From positions 1 through 15,227 of the forward strand of contig JBFHES010000096.1 of NCBI GenBank assembly GCA_041584015.1: a DNA stretch of 15,227 nucleotides, given 5' to 3'. Below the pieces are notes generated by a model. It was given only the letters and a program-made list of their open reading frames with translations. It searched no databases and was not told where the DNA came from. Position numbers and translations under genes: made by a program. Origin of the DNA: JBFHES01 sp041584015. Lineage in GTDB: Bacteria; Bacteroidota; Bacteroidia; Bacteroidales; M50B96. This document shows, piece after piece, positions 1 through 8,684 of the stretch. Position 1 is the first letter of the stretch. Every line of letters begins with the position of its first letter.

Positions 1-1131
1 AAACACCGAAAGATTCATAATAAAGAAATAGTAAGGGATGAACAGCACCTTAACCTTAATGCTTCTGTTCTCAAGAAACCATCCGAGCAAAGCAGCTGCA
101 TAAAACAATACTTGTCCCCAAAAAAGCACCTGATATAACCCGAGATCAAAAATCCCTGTTCCTGAATATATTGCCAGACACAAGTTTATTGGAATAAGCA
201 ATAACAGGCCCAGTGGAGCTAAAGTCCACCGTAATACACGATGCGATACGTACTGAAAGGACAGCACACCATATTTAAATGGATTTAACAAAGCCTTCAT
301 TCTGATAACCGACTGGATACCGCCAGCTGAAATCCTGATCTTTCGTTTCAATTCTTCCTTAACATCAGCCGAAGCAGTTTCTATGGCATAGGCCTCCGGG
401 TTATATTGAATAGTGTACCCCTTCATTGCAATGCGCAGTGAAATTATAAAATCATCGAGCAAGGTATCTTTCTCTACTTCCTCAAACAACTCTGTTCTAA
501 TGGCAAATAGTTCGCCTGCTGCTCCTACAACAGAGTACAACTCGGCATCCCACTTCTTAAGAGTCGATTCATATTTCCAATAAATACCTTCACCAGCACC
601 GGCCGCGGCATCAGCCTCTTTACTGTATATACGTTTTTCGCCAGAAACGCAACCCACCTTTGGGTTACTAAACAACCGCGCAATCTCCATAATCGAATCC
701 TTGCCCAACATGGTATTTCCATCGCAATATGCAACAATTGGCGTTTTTACAAACTGAATGCCTCTATTAATGGCTCCAATTTTACCACCACGTTCCGGCT
801 TATGATATACCTCAACACCCTCATATTGCTTCAACAACTCAGGCGTTCCATCATCCGATCCATCGGTTACCCACACCTGATGCAATTTATCTTTGGGATA
901 GTTTAGCTCACGCGTGTTTTTCACCTTCGCATCAATGTAATCCTTCTCGTTAAAAGCAGCTACAAACAATGTTACATGCGGGAGCTCATCTTCGGCAAGC
1001 ACTACCTCTTGAGGCTTGCCTTTAAAAACTCGCTTAATTTTAATAAGTAAATACAGCAAAATTCCATAACCAAGATAAGCGTAGAAAATGATAAAAATAA
1101 ATGCCCAAAAAAGTATTTGAAGTAAACTCAT
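1..1131 (-). CDS. Membrane glycosyltransferase family 2, partial (C-terminus beyond left edge)
   Basis: The frame is open from the ATG at 1131 to the window edge, giving 377 visible residues without a stop; the 3' end is missing. Residues 6-30 form an N-terminal membrane helix. A GT-A catalytic domain follows, with the motifs VAAFNE (57-62), DGSDDGT (90-96), CDGNT (136-140, in the place of the usual DxD metal site), GAAGELFAIR (203-212) and LLDDF (224-228, catalytic-base region). Hydrophobic segments from about 305 to 377 are further membrane spans. In place of the QxxRW motif of processive synthases there is RKIRI (263-267). From the family, it should transfer a sugar from a nucleotide sugar to a lipid-linked or growing glycan at the inner membrane. 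It is the last visible gene of the polysaccharide operon, 19 nt after the acyltransferase stop. The donor sugar cannot be predicted. Confidence 0.88.
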   Translation of the reverse strand, partial: MSLLQILFWAFIFIIFYAYLGYGILLYLLIKIKRVFKGKPQEVVLAEDELPHVTLFVAAFNEKDYIDAKVKNTRELNYPKDKLHQVWVTDGSDDGTPELLKQYEGVEVYHKPERGGKIGAINRGIQFVKTPIVAYCDGNTMLGKDSIMEIARLFSNPKVGCVSGEKRIYSKEADAAAGAGEGIYWKYESTLKKWDAELYSVVGAAGELFAIRTELFEEVEKDTLLDDFIISLRIAMKGYTIQYNPEAYAIETASADVKEELKRKIRISAGGIQSVIRMKALLNPFKYGVLSFQYVSHRVLRWTLAPLGLLLLIPINLCLAIYSGTGIFDLGLYQVLFWGQVLFYAAALLGWFLENRSIKVKVLFIPYYFFIMNLSVF

Positions 1132-1150
1132 AAGATTGATCTGATTAAAT

Positions 1151-1765
1151 TTATACTTTCTCCCAAGAATTAGTTTCGTGATTAAATTGTTTGATGACTC
1201 TGGCAGGATTACCAACAGCCACTGAATAATCGGGAATATCTTTAGTAACAACACTACCTGCACCTATCTGGCATCTTTTACCAATACGCACACCAGCTAC
1301 CACAACCGAATTTGCACCAACATGTGCGTCTTCATCAATAATTGTTTCTTTCACATCAAGGCTTTGCTGACTAGAATTTTTAGTTCCATCCTCGTAACCA
1401 TGATTAAAGCCTGCAACAAAAACATGCTGTCCTAAGCCAGAGCCACTTCCCATGCGCACCGGACCAATAATTACAGAGCCAATTCCAACACGCACACGAT
1501 CCCCAAGAATAACGGCTCCGCTGCCATTGTTTACCGTTGTAAAATCCTCGATGGTAGTTAACTTCCCGATCTCAAATTTATTCCATGGAAACACATCAAT
1601 ACGAGATCGTCTGCGCACTTTGGCACCTTTTCCCTTTTTGTGAATTAGCGGATTTACAAACCAGCGTATCCATAATCGCGGTCGAGGATTGCGTTTCGGT
1701 GCAATGGACCACAATACCAATTCTTTGATTCTGGGGTTTGATTTTATCTTCTCGACAATACTCAT
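1151..1765 (-). CDS. Left-handed beta-helix (hexapeptide-repeat) O-acyltransferase
   Basis: A 204-residue protein. After a basic N-terminal segment (1-55) come imperfect hexapeptide repeats from about 65 to 180 (IGKLTT, ILGDRV, VGIGSV, VGANSV, IGAGSV and others) that build a left-handed beta-helix. The loop FNHGYED (120-126) carries the probable catalytic His122, and the C-terminus has the family signature GNPARVIK (185-192). By analogy with WcaF, CatB and maltose O-acetyltransferase it probably transfers acetyl from acetyl-CoA to a sugar hydroxyl, forming a trimer in the cytoplasm. It sits between glycosyltransferases (9 nt after the upstream stop, 19 nt before the next start), so decoration of a polysaccharide repeat unit is the likely role. 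Serine acetyltransferase is less likely, since the N-terminal helical domain of CysE is absent. Confidence 0.9.
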   Translation of the reverse strand: MSIVEKIKSNPRIKELVLWSIAPKRNPRPRLWIRWFVNPLIHKKGKGAKVRRRSRIDVFPWNKFEIGKLTTIEDFTTVNNGSGAVILGDRVRVGIGSVIIGPVRMGSGSGLGQHVFVAGFNHGYEDGTKNSSQQSLDVKETIIDEDAHVGANSVVVAGVRIGKRCQIGAGSVVTKDIPDYSVAVGNPARVIKQFNHETNSWEKV

Positions 1766-1774
1766 ATTCAGTGT

Positions 1775-2989
1775 TTAAATATTGATACCTTTTTCACTTG
1801 CAACCATTCGAATGTACTTATAGATTTCCTTAACATTGTTTTCCCAGCTATGGCTGGTTCCAACTTTTCGTCTTGCAATTTCTAAATCCTGCTCTGTTTC
1901 GGCTAAAGCCTGATCTATTAAATCAATATAATCCTCCTTGGTTTTACCCAGATAAGTAACCTCCGCAAAATACTCCATTGCCTTGGTGGCTGTCGCCAGA
2001 GTTGGCTTGCCCATTGCCAGGTATTCATCTATTTTTCGAGGATAATTACCAATGGTTGCATCATTAATAAGCTGTGGATTCATTGCAATATCAAAGCCCT
2101 TTATATATGACGGTAGTTCAGAAGAGTCTCTGCTTCCAAGAAAATAGACATTACCTAATTTATGTAGTTCCGAGGCTTTAAAATTATCATCTTCGGGACC
2201 AACCAAAACCATACTAACTTCAGGTTTTTGTTTGGCAACGTAAACCAACAATTCGATGTCTAACCTTCTGCTCGATAGAAATCCAACATAACCTAGAATT
2301 GGCGAAGGTATTTCGGCCAAATCATCGGCCACTTTAATATCATTAATTAAATCGTTGAAAAGAGTTGTATCGCACCCTTGACCAACCATATATGAATGTT
2401 TGTTAAACTGAGCCCCATATTCAGCATAAAGCGTAGAGTTATTTACAACCAAATCTGCATTAGCAATTAGTTTTGGTTCCAGCCTTACACCATGTTTTCC
2501 CCAATAAGGGTTCTTGGTAAGATAATCGCGCATGTAATAAACATAGATGCTTGGCTTAAGCAATACCTTAAGATGCTGACCAAGAAACATAGTACTATCG
2601 TTAAAAAGAATAAAATCCTTAAAGCCCAGGCGTTTTGTTGCGGATAAAATATCGCTCGCAAATTTCTTTGCATTGCGTTTATTAAAAAAATCGAATACTG
2701 CTGAAACAGGCAATCCATTAATAGATTCAATCATTTGGCGCGGATACAAGTTCCACATATTATCATCAAGCTTTATTAAATCCTCGTCTTCTCCTGACTT
2801 AACACGCAAGCGCTTCTGAATTTTAGCAGTATCCTTTTCACGCTTCATTGAAAGTCTGTCGAGTGGCGAATTAACATACAACACACGATTAGACCGGGCA
2901 AACTCTGTTGCAATATTTTTACAATTGCTCCCAATTTCAATATCCCAGGGCTGTATACCAACCACAACTATATCTTTTCCTGTTATCAT
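1775..2989 (-). CDS. GT-B glycosyltransferase, TuaH-like
   Basis: A 404-residue protein without signal peptide or membrane span. The N-terminus contains VVVGIQPWD (8-16) and SNCKNIATEF (21-30), which resemble teichuronic-acid TuaH-type transferases and point to a GT-B fold. The C-terminal donor domain contains LGYVGFLSSR (232-241), LVGPEDD (262-268), FLGSRDSSELP (283-293, a loop also seen in GT4 proteins), and NYPRKIDEYLAMGKPTLAT (315-333), which resembles the nucleotide-sugar-binding E-x7-E region of GT4 enzymes. The start is an ATG 6 nt after the stop of the upstream GT4 gene and its stop is 9 nt before the acyltransferase, so it is clearly in the same operon. It probably adds one sugar to a cell-surface glycan intermediate in the cytoplasm. 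Sugar specificity is not visible. Confidence 0.85.
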   Translation of the reverse strand: MITGKDIVVVGIQPWDIEIGSNCKNIATEFARSNRVLYVNSPLDRLSMKREKDTAKIQKRLRVKSGEDEDLIKLDDNMWNLYPRQMIESINGLPVSAVFDFFNKRNAKKFASDILSATKRLGFKDFILFNDSTMFLGQHLKVLLKPSIYVYYMRDYLTKNPYWGKHGVRLEPKLIANADLVVNNSTLYAEYGAQFNKHSYMVGQGCDTTLFNDLINDIKVADDLAEIPSPILGYVGFLSSRRLDIELLVYVAKQKPEVSMVLVGPEDDNFKASELHKLGNVYFLGSRDSSELPSYIKGFDIAMNPQLINDATIGNYPRKIDEYLAMGKPTLATATKAMEYFAEVTYLGKTKEDYIDLIDQALAETEQDLEIARRKVGTSHSWENNVKEIYKYIRMVASEKGINI

Positions 2990-2995
2990 ATAATC

Positions 2996-4144
2996 CTATT
3001 TGGTGTTGACTACTTCGTTGTATATCTTCAATACATGCTCAGCCATAGCTTTCCATGAAAACTTTTGGGCTTGCACAAAACCTTTTTCACGTAATTCATT
3101 TTTTAAGGTAGCGTTATCGTGTAACTTCAACATAGCTGCTGTTATCTCGTCAGGATTAAAAGGATCGATTATTAATCCCGCTCCCCCTGATACTTCAGGC
3201 ATTGAAGAAGTATTTGATGTAATTACAGGAGCACCTGAACGCATAGCCTCTAGCATTGGAATTCCAAAACTTTCGCGTAAGGATGGATAAAGGAATACAC
3301 TGCAAAGCGAATAGATTGCCGGAAGATCGGTATTTACAACATATCCGGTTAAAATAATATGCTGTCGTAAATCTGTATCACCAATTTCATCAAGCAGTTT
3401 CATTAATGCTGTCTCGTCATAGTCTAACATTACCAGCTTATAGTCATCCTTATTTTGTTTTCTAAAATCGGAGAAGGCCTTTAAGGCTCCTTTCGTATTT
3501 TTCTTTGGATCGGTATTTCCCAGGAAGAAAAAGAAACGCTCTGGCAGGCCATACTTTTCTTTGGTAGCCTTAAGTATTTGTTCATCATCAACAGGAACAA
3601 AGTGATTGCTTACTCCATTGTAAACTGCTCGTGTTTTTGATCCATCTAATTTAAAAAAACTATCAATTCGTTTCTTCTCAAATTCCGATACAGTTATGAG
3701 CACATCGCTTTTACGAACAACTTTTGGTACCACAAAGCGGCGGTACACATTTCCAAACTTTTGGTACGGTGTGCCCTTATCGTTAAGAATTCCAAAGTAG
3801 GACTTCTCCATGTAAATGATATCATGAAGTGTCACCACCAAGGGCATTCCCGGATTTGTTGGAGCCGTATTACTAGTGCAATGCAGTAAATCACAGCCAT
3901 CTGCCTTGGCCCTTTTGGGTAAAGTAAACTGTTCCCAGGCAGGATAGGCACCTCCATCCAGCTCGATAATATTAAAATTTGAACTTGCTGGAATACACGT
4001 GTTATCCACATCCGGTTTTACATAGATGAAGTACTCGTTTTGCTTATCAATTAATTGAAGTTCTTTTATGAGTTCCAGTGCAACCATGTCCATACCATGT
4101 TTCTTTGTACGAAACAAACGTTGGCCTTCAATTCCTATTCTCAT
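2996..4144 (-). CDS. GT4-family glycosyltransferase (mannosyltransferase-like)
   Basis: I chose the ATG at 4144 (382 residues, starting MRIGIEGQRLF). The frame stays open to a TTG at 4192, but the N-terminal Rossmann strand of GT4 proteins normally begins right at the MRIGI sequence, so the extra 16 residues are probably not translated. Motifs in 382-residue numbering: TLHDIIY (105-111) in the acceptor domain; FLGNTDPKKNTKGAL (207-221), which opens the donor-binding domain; LTGYV (265-269); and ESFGIPMLEAM (291-301), the E-x7-E signature whose glutamates contact the nucleotide sugar. These place it in GT4 (WbdB, WbnK and MshA relatives). It is the first gene of the four-gene operon and overlaps none of its neighbours (6 nt gap downstream). 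Likely role: an early sugar transfer in capsule, exopolysaccharide or O-antigen assembly. The specific sugar is unknown. Confidence 0.9.
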   Translation of the reverse strand: MRIGIEGQRLFRTKKHGMDMVALELIKELQLIDKQNEYFIYVKPDVDNTCIPASSNFNIIELDGGAYPAWEQFTLPKRAKADGCDLLHCTSNTAPTNPGMPLVVTLHDIIYMEKSYFGILNDKGTPYQKFGNVYRRFVVPKVVRKSDVLITVSEFEKKRIDSFFKLDGSKTRAVYNGVSNHFVPVDDEQILKATKEKYGLPERFFFFLGNTDPKKNTKGALKAFSDFRKQNKDDYKLVMLDYDETALMKLLDEIGDTDLRQHIILTGYVVNTDLPAIYSLCSVFLYPSLRESFGIPMLEAMRSGAPVITSNTSSMPEVSGGAGLIIDPFNPDEITAAMLKLHDNATLKNELREKGFVQAQKFSWKAMAEHVLKIYNEVVNTK

Positions 4145-4417
4145 ATGCGTTCTGTGCTTTTGCAGATTGTTATCGACTGCGGTTAATAGCAAAGTATACT
4201 TTAATTGAAATAAAAAGTTACTATCAATTTCAGCTCGATGATCCTATTTTAAAGAATAAAAATAGGAATATTAAATTGATTAAAACAGATGCCTCTTAAT
4301 CAGAAACAATGCTTAACAATTTGCAAGATAACATACCCTAGGAGTATTTCCAATCGTGAAAGTAGTTTTCTTTAACCAAGCGAAGTAGCCGGAGACTTAG
4401 CTAAACTTTTGTATAGC
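4145..4417 (-). promoter_or_regulatory. Intergenic leader between the exporter operon and the polysaccharide operon
   Basis: No gene is seen in these 273 bases. Both neighbours are on the minus strand, so the region should hold the 3' end of the exporter transcript and the promoter of the glycosyltransferase operon. On the minus strand, TATACTTTG (4198-4190) resembles the Bacteroidetes -7 element TAnnTTTG but has one extra spacer base and no well-placed -33 TTG, so it is only a weak candidate. If used, transcription would begin inside the TTG-extended frame, which favours the ATG at 4144. A weak hairpin overlaps the TolC stop (arms 4402-4408 and 4427-4433, with a bulge), and no T-run follows it. 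I see no convincing terminator. Confidence 0.3.
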
Positions 4418-5905
4418 TTATTCTACAAGTTTATCATAATCTGCCTCCAGCGGTCTTTTCTCAATAAAGTTAAACTGAGCAATTTGTCGGAGAGTGTAAT
4501 AATTACGCCAGTAATTACGTAAGGCAGCAATGTAGCCTCGTCGTTTAGAGTCCTTTTCAGTAAGGGCAATATTTAATTCTATCACATCAATTTTGCCTAT
4601 AAGGAAACGTTGCTTAGTTACATCGTATTTATTCAATGCAATGGTATCGGCTTTGGCTGCAATCTCAAACTGTGTTTGTTGAATATTAAACTCGCGAACT
4701 TTTAAATAGATATTCTGTTCGAATTCCATTTTATCCTGAATAACCGAAGCATTGATTACTTCCTGATTGGACTTTGCAATTTTCACTAAGCCTTTTCCAA
4801 GTCCCCAGTCAAGGATAGGAATAGACACGCCAACATTTACAAGCAATGAATTATCCAAATCGTTGTACACATTGTTAAACTCGTTTGCCTGATCATTCAA
4901 TCCATACGATGCCGATAAATCTGCCTGGAACCTACTCTGCGATTTTGCTCTGGCCACCTCTCGTTCTGCTTCCAACAGTCGTCTATCGAATCCAAAAACA
5001 CTCGGATTATTCTGCATTGCCAAACTTAATGCCTGTTCATAGTTAATCTCGGCTTCAGGTGTATTTGATGGAATGAGTAATTCAATATTCACTAACTCAT
5101 TAAATCCTAAGAACGATTGCAATTGAAACTCCCGAATCTCAAGATCAAGCTTGGCTCTTTCTAATTCTGATTTCGAATTCAAGAAGTTAAGCTCCATTTG
5201 CAACAACTCATTCTTTGCGATTGTTCCAATATTAAAACGGCCTTTTGCTATTTTAAAAAGCGTATCGTTATTGCTATGATTCACCTTGGCAACTTCTAAA
5301 TTAATTTGCGCCAAAGCAAGATCAAAAAAATTATTTATAGCCTTTATAGAAACTTGCTCTAAGGTTTCGATGTATCGTTTCTTAGCCTCATTGTATTTTG
5401 CCGGCTCAATCTTTCGCTCCCACTTTAAGCTATTAAATGAAAAAAGCGGCTGCCTAAAACCAATACTAATCGGTGATGAGCTAAACTGTGTCGCAAAAGC
5501 AGTTGTATCTAAAAAGTCATCGAGTCTACCTAAATTCGACTGAACAAATAAATTACCACCGGTTAAGGGCACTGCCTGGTTAACCGATAAATTCACATCA
5601 GATGAATTATTTTTAAACGAGTAGTAATCATCACCATCGGCAGTGGTAACCACATTAATGGAATTACTATAATTCAACAAATTAGTATTCAAGTTAACGT
5701 TGGGTCTTAATCCTGATTTGTACGTTCGATATTGCCAATAGCTACCACGAAAGGTGTGTTTGGCAATTAAGGCGTCGTAGGATTGTTCCTTTGCCAGGCT
5801 AATTACATCATCTAAAGTTAAGGTTAACTGTTGCTGCTGCTGAGCTTTGCTGCTAAATGTGCAATTAACTACAAATAGAATAGCTATGATGATTTTATAA
5901 TTCAT
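4418..5905 (-). CDS. TolC-like outer-membrane efflux channel
   Basis: A 495-residue protein, a normal length for TolC/OEP proteins. It starts with a signal peptide (hydrophobic 4-14, likely cleavage after A21 in SSKA, then a run of five glutamines). There is no lipobox, because the residue before Cys15 is Asn. The mature part shows two similar halves typical of the family, each rich in long amphipathic helices: LTLDDVISLAKEQS (about 29-42) opens the first, and INYEQALSLAMQNNP (about 286-300) opens the second. Family members trimerise into an outer-membrane barrel with a periplasmic alpha-barrel that docks with an adaptor. The gene lies 11 nt after the permease stop and is the last of the exporter operon. 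It should form the outer-membrane exit of the tripartite pump. The substrate is unknown. Confidence 0.92.
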   Translation of the reverse strand: MNYKIIIAILFVVNCTFSSKAQQQQQLTLTLDDVISLAKEQSYDALIAKHTFRGSYWQYRTYKSGLRPNVNLNTNLLNYSNSINVVTTADGDDYYSFKNNSSDVNLSVNQAVPLTGGNLFVQSNLGRLDDFLDTTAFATQFSSSPISIGFRQPLFSFNSLKWERKIEPAKYNEAKKRYIETLEQVSIKAINNFFDLALAQINLEVAKVNHSNNDTLFKIAKGRFNIGTIAKNELLQMELNFLNSKSELERAKLDLEIREFQLQSFLGFNELVNIELLIPSNTPEAEINYEQALSLAMQNNPSVFGFDRRLLEAEREVARAKSQSRFQADLSASYGLNDQANEFNNVYNDLDNSLLVNVGVSIPILDWGLGKGLVKIAKSNQEVINASVIQDKMEFEQNIYLKVREFNIQQTQFEIAAKADTIALNKYDVTKQRFLIGKIDVIELNIALTEKDSKRRGYIAALRNYWRNYYTLRQIAQFNFIEKRPLEADYDKLVE

Positions 5906-5916
5906 GATGATGATTT

Positions 5917-7257
5917 TTACTGATAATGAAGTGAGACAACCGGATCTTGTTCGCTGGCACGTTTTGCAGGTACATAGCCAAAAATAATTCCAATACCTGC
6001 CGAAACCCCAAATGCAATAACCACAGAGAAGAAGGATACAGACGTTTTGATATCGGCAAAACGTGCAATTACTGCACTCAATACAATTCCTAGAATAACT
6101 CCAATTATTCCTCCAACAATACTAATCAAAGTAGACTCGGCAAGAAACTGCACGACTATATCCTTTTTAGTTGCGCCAATTGCTTGTCGGGTACCAATTT
6201 CGCGAATACGCTCCATTACCGACGCAAGCATAATGTTCATTATACCAATACCCCCAACTATTAGCGATATACTTGCAATTGCTCCAAGCACGATATTAAA
6301 AATATCCTTCGTTTTTTGCTGTTGACGCAAGAGCAACTCAGGAACAGTAATTTCGTAATCAACCACACCACTGTGTCGACGATTAAAATACCTATTCAAC
6401 ACCTCCACTGTGGGATTTAAATATTCGGTTTCTTTTACCTGAAGAATAATTTTATCTAACTGATGATAATTACTTGCTTGCCCACCACCACTCATATAGG
6501 TTACAGAGTTACCCGAATAAAACACCTGACCATTTAATTTGCTGGCAGTAATTAATGCACGATTTTTATAGCGCAACAACATTGTTTTAACAGGAATAAA
6601 TATTTTCGTATTGGTATTACCTCCAATTACTTTCCCAACACTTGAAGAGCTTACATTTCGCTTTTCGAGAATCCCAATTACCTTCAACCATACATTACCA
6701 CACTTAACATATTTACCTATTGGGTTCACTTTATCAAAAAACTTATTTTTGATATCAGAGCCAATAATGCAGACCGGCAGGCCCTTCTGCTCCTGATATT
6801 CGTTAAAATATTTGCCTTCGGTTAAATTATAATCAAACAATTCGAAAAAAGTATTAGTCACCGCCTCAATCTTTGTTGAGGTTCTTCGCCCACCAAACAA
6901 CACATATGAGTCGAGGAATACATGAGGGCTAATTTTAGCAACAGTCGGAATTTGTTCAACGATTCCTTCCACATCAAGCATAGTTAACCCACGAGAAAAC
7001 TTCTTTGGTTTGGCTGCTGATTCCTCGTCGCCCCCCTCCGTGTCCTCATCTAAAATTGGAGTAATTACAATATTATTTACACCAACCATTTTCATTTGCT
7101 CCAGGATTTCCTGCTGTGCTCCATTACCAATTGCTAACATACTGATAACTGCAGCAACACCGAAAATAATACCCAATGCCGTTAGAATCGATTTTAGCTG
7201 ATTGGCCTGAATGGCTTCTACAGCAATTTGTATGTCGTGCCAGTATCTTTTAATCAT
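5917..7257 (-). CDS. MacB/FtsX-type ABC transporter permease (no ATPase domain)
   Basis: A 446-residue protein with the classic MacB permease topology: one membrane helix near the N-terminus (about 23-44), a large periplasmic domain (about 50-315), then three helices (about 320-345, 372-397 and 406-428). The family signature GGIGIMNIMLASV (335-347) is followed by ERIREIGTRQAIGA (349-362), the cytoplasmic coupling loop. The C-terminal PAKRASEQDPVVSLHYQ (430-446) is typical. There is no Walker A, signature or Walker B motif, unlike E. coli MacB, where the ATPase is fused in front. An acidic stretch (LDEDTEGGDEES, 69-80) lies near the start of the periplasmic domain. It is flanked by the adaptor gene (8 nt) and the TolC gene (11 nt), so it should be the mechanical core of the exporter, driven by an ATPase encoded elsewhere. 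The possible substrates of the family range from macrolides to peptides and lipoproteins. Confidence 0.92.
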   Translation of the reverse strand: MIKRYWHDIQIAVEAIQANQLKSILTALGIIFGVAAVISMLAIGNGAQQEILEQMKMVGVNNIVITPILDEDTEGGDEESAAKPKKFSRGLTMLDVEGIVEQIPTVAKISPHVFLDSYVLFGGRRTSTKIEAVTNTFFELFDYNLTEGKYFNEYQEQKGLPVCIIGSDIKNKFFDKVNPIGKYVKCGNVWLKVIGILEKRNVSSSSVGKVIGGNTNTKIFIPVKTMLLRYKNRALITASKLNGQVFYSGNSVTYMSGGGQASNYHQLDKIILQVKETEYLNPTVEVLNRYFNRRHSGVVDYEITVPELLLRQQQKTKDIFNIVLGAIASISLIVGGIGIMNIMLASVMERIREIGTRQAIGATKKDIVVQFLAESTLISIVGGIIGVILGIVLSAVIARFADIKTSVSFFSVVIAFGVSAGIGIIFGYVPAKRASEQDPVVSLHYQ

Positions 7258-7265
7258 GGCTACAA

Positions 7266-8684
7266 CTATTGTTTCTTATTTTTCCGACCACCTTTAGCCA
7301 TCTTAAACTTGGCTTTTACACCGGGAGGTAAATTCTTAAAATCGACCTCTTTCTCATTTTTGGAGAGCGAATCCTGAGCTTCCTTTCTTTTTCGCTCCGC
7401 TTCAATTTTCGCCAGCCTTTGCTTTTCCTTTTGGCGCTCGTATATATCCAATCCTTCGTATGATAAGTCAGCGGCATTGCTAGGTATACTCAGGTATACC
7501 TGTTCTCCTTTTTGCAAACCGTCGGCAATAATTATTGCATTTTCATTCACCTCTCCAACCTCAACAATTTGCTTCACCCTTCCAAACGATTTGTCTTTAT
7601 ATACAAATGTTAAACTATCGTTATTATGAATAGCTTCCAAAGGAACAGAAAGCATGTCGGTATATGCCGCTACTTTAATCGTATTACTAGAGGTCATATT
7701 CGGACGCAAAATGGAGTCGGTTGCAAGAATTTTAATCATTACCTCAAACACCTTTGCATCTGAGCCAGGCAAGTCCTCTCCAACATTAGCCACTTCTGTA
7801 ACAATGGCATCATAAGTTTTACCTGCAAATGCGTCTATCTCAACTTCCACCAATTGATCCACCTGAATCTTACTAATATCAATCTCGTTCACATAAGTTC
7901 TGGAAATCATTGATGACATATCTGGTAAGGTTGCCACTGTTGGATCCCAAGCAGACACCTCTGAGCCAACCTTTCGCTTTTGTCCACCCCACTCTCTTCG
8001 ATAAATCACCATTCCTGATTTAGGCGCATAAATTGTAAATTGATCCTGAAACTCTTCAATATCTTTTAATTTACGACGCTGCTGCGATAGGTTAATAGTA
8101 ACCTCCAGCATTGTAGCTTTTTTCTGCTCAACCTTAAGCGCATAACTTTCTACTGATTGTTTGTATGAACGTTCAGCTTTTTCAAGATTTATAGTTGCTT
8201 GTCTGATTGTTGCAGGCGATTCATACTTCGATTCATCCAAAGCAATTTGCGACTCCTCCATCGAATATCTTAAATTGATCAAGTTATCACGCAACTGACG
8301 TAGTTCCAAAGCCGTATCAAGTTGTGTTTGCTCATATTGCGATTCAACCTTCTGCAGCTGTTCTCCAACCTCATCATATTTTCGTTCAATCTCGCTTCGG
8401 TCTAACTCAGCAACAAAATCACCCGAATCAACCAATTGACCTTCCGGAACTAAATCAGATATCTGCACTCTATGGATACCAATCTTTCGAAGCATTGGCC
8501 CCTTAATCTCTTCTGAATTTTCGGCTTGTAACTCGCCTGTGGTTTTAATGGTAATTTCAAAATCACCTTGTTCTACTTCTACCTTAATCACCTGCTCCGG
8601 CTCGTCGCTGGTAACATTCAATAAAATTGGAATTGCAATTATTGATAAGATTACAATAATAATAATGACATGTTTTTTCTTCAT
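7266..8684 (-). CDS. Periplasmic adaptor (membrane-fusion protein, HlyD/MacA-type)
   Basis: A 472-residue protein anchored by one N-terminal membrane helix (about 6-24). VEQGDFEITIKTTGELQAE (37-55) is the usual start of the membrane-proximal and lipoyl domains of adaptors. A long helical hairpin follows (about 98-212, charged and coiled-coil-like). The second lipoyl half is FTIYAPKSGMVIYRREW (216-232), and a beta-barrel with DISKIQVDQLVEVEIDAF lies at about 269-286. The C-terminus is unusual: a highly charged helix (416-440) and a basic tail ending GGRKNKKQ. Known adaptors link the inner-membrane permease to TolC. This is the first gene of the three-gene operon, with the permease start 8 nt after its stop. 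The ATG at 8684 is the natural start because the membrane anchor follows immediately. Confidence 0.92.
   Translation of the reverse strand: MKKKHVIIIIVILSIIAIPILLNVTSDEPEQVIKVEVEQGDFEITIKTTGELQAENSEEIKGPMLRKIGIHRVQISDLVPEGQLVDSGDFVAELDRSEIERKYDEVGEQLQKVESQYEQTQLDTALELRQLRDNLINLRYSMEESQIALDESKYESPATIRQATINLEKAERSYKQSVESYALKVEQKKATMLEVTINLSQQRRKLKDIEEFQDQFTIYAPKSGMVIYRREWGGQKRKVGSEVSAWDPTVATLPDMSSMISRTYVNEIDISKIQVDQLVEVEIDAFAGKTYDAIVTEVANVGEDLPGSDAKVFEVMIKILATDSILRPNMTSSNTIKVAAYTDMLSVPLEAIHNNDSLTFVYKDKSFGRVKQIVEVGEVNENAIIIADGLQKGEQVYLSIPSNAADLSYEGLDIYERQKEKQRLAKIEAERKRKEAQDSLSKNEKEVDFKNLPPGVKAKFKMAKGGRKNKKQ

Noticed and set aside
525..737. Minus-strand 70-codon frame inside the GT2 gene
   Set aside because: It lies wholly within the continuous GT2 frame (1-1131), which carries clear family motifs. 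It is an out-of-frame shadow.
4402..4433. Imperfect hairpin at the end of the TolC-like gene as a terminator
   Set aside because: The stem is A/T-rich and bulged, and it is not followed by a T-run on the minus strand, so I do not call a terminator.
5286..5543. Plus-strand 85-codon frame opposite the TolC-like gene
   Set aside because: An antisense shadow of a well-supported gene, with no domain, promoter or leader of its own.
4418..5905. TolC-like protein as a lipoprotein (VVNC near the signal peptide end)
   Set aside because: The residue before Cys15 is Asn, not Gly/Ala/Ser, and a better signal peptidase I site follows (SSKA|Q).
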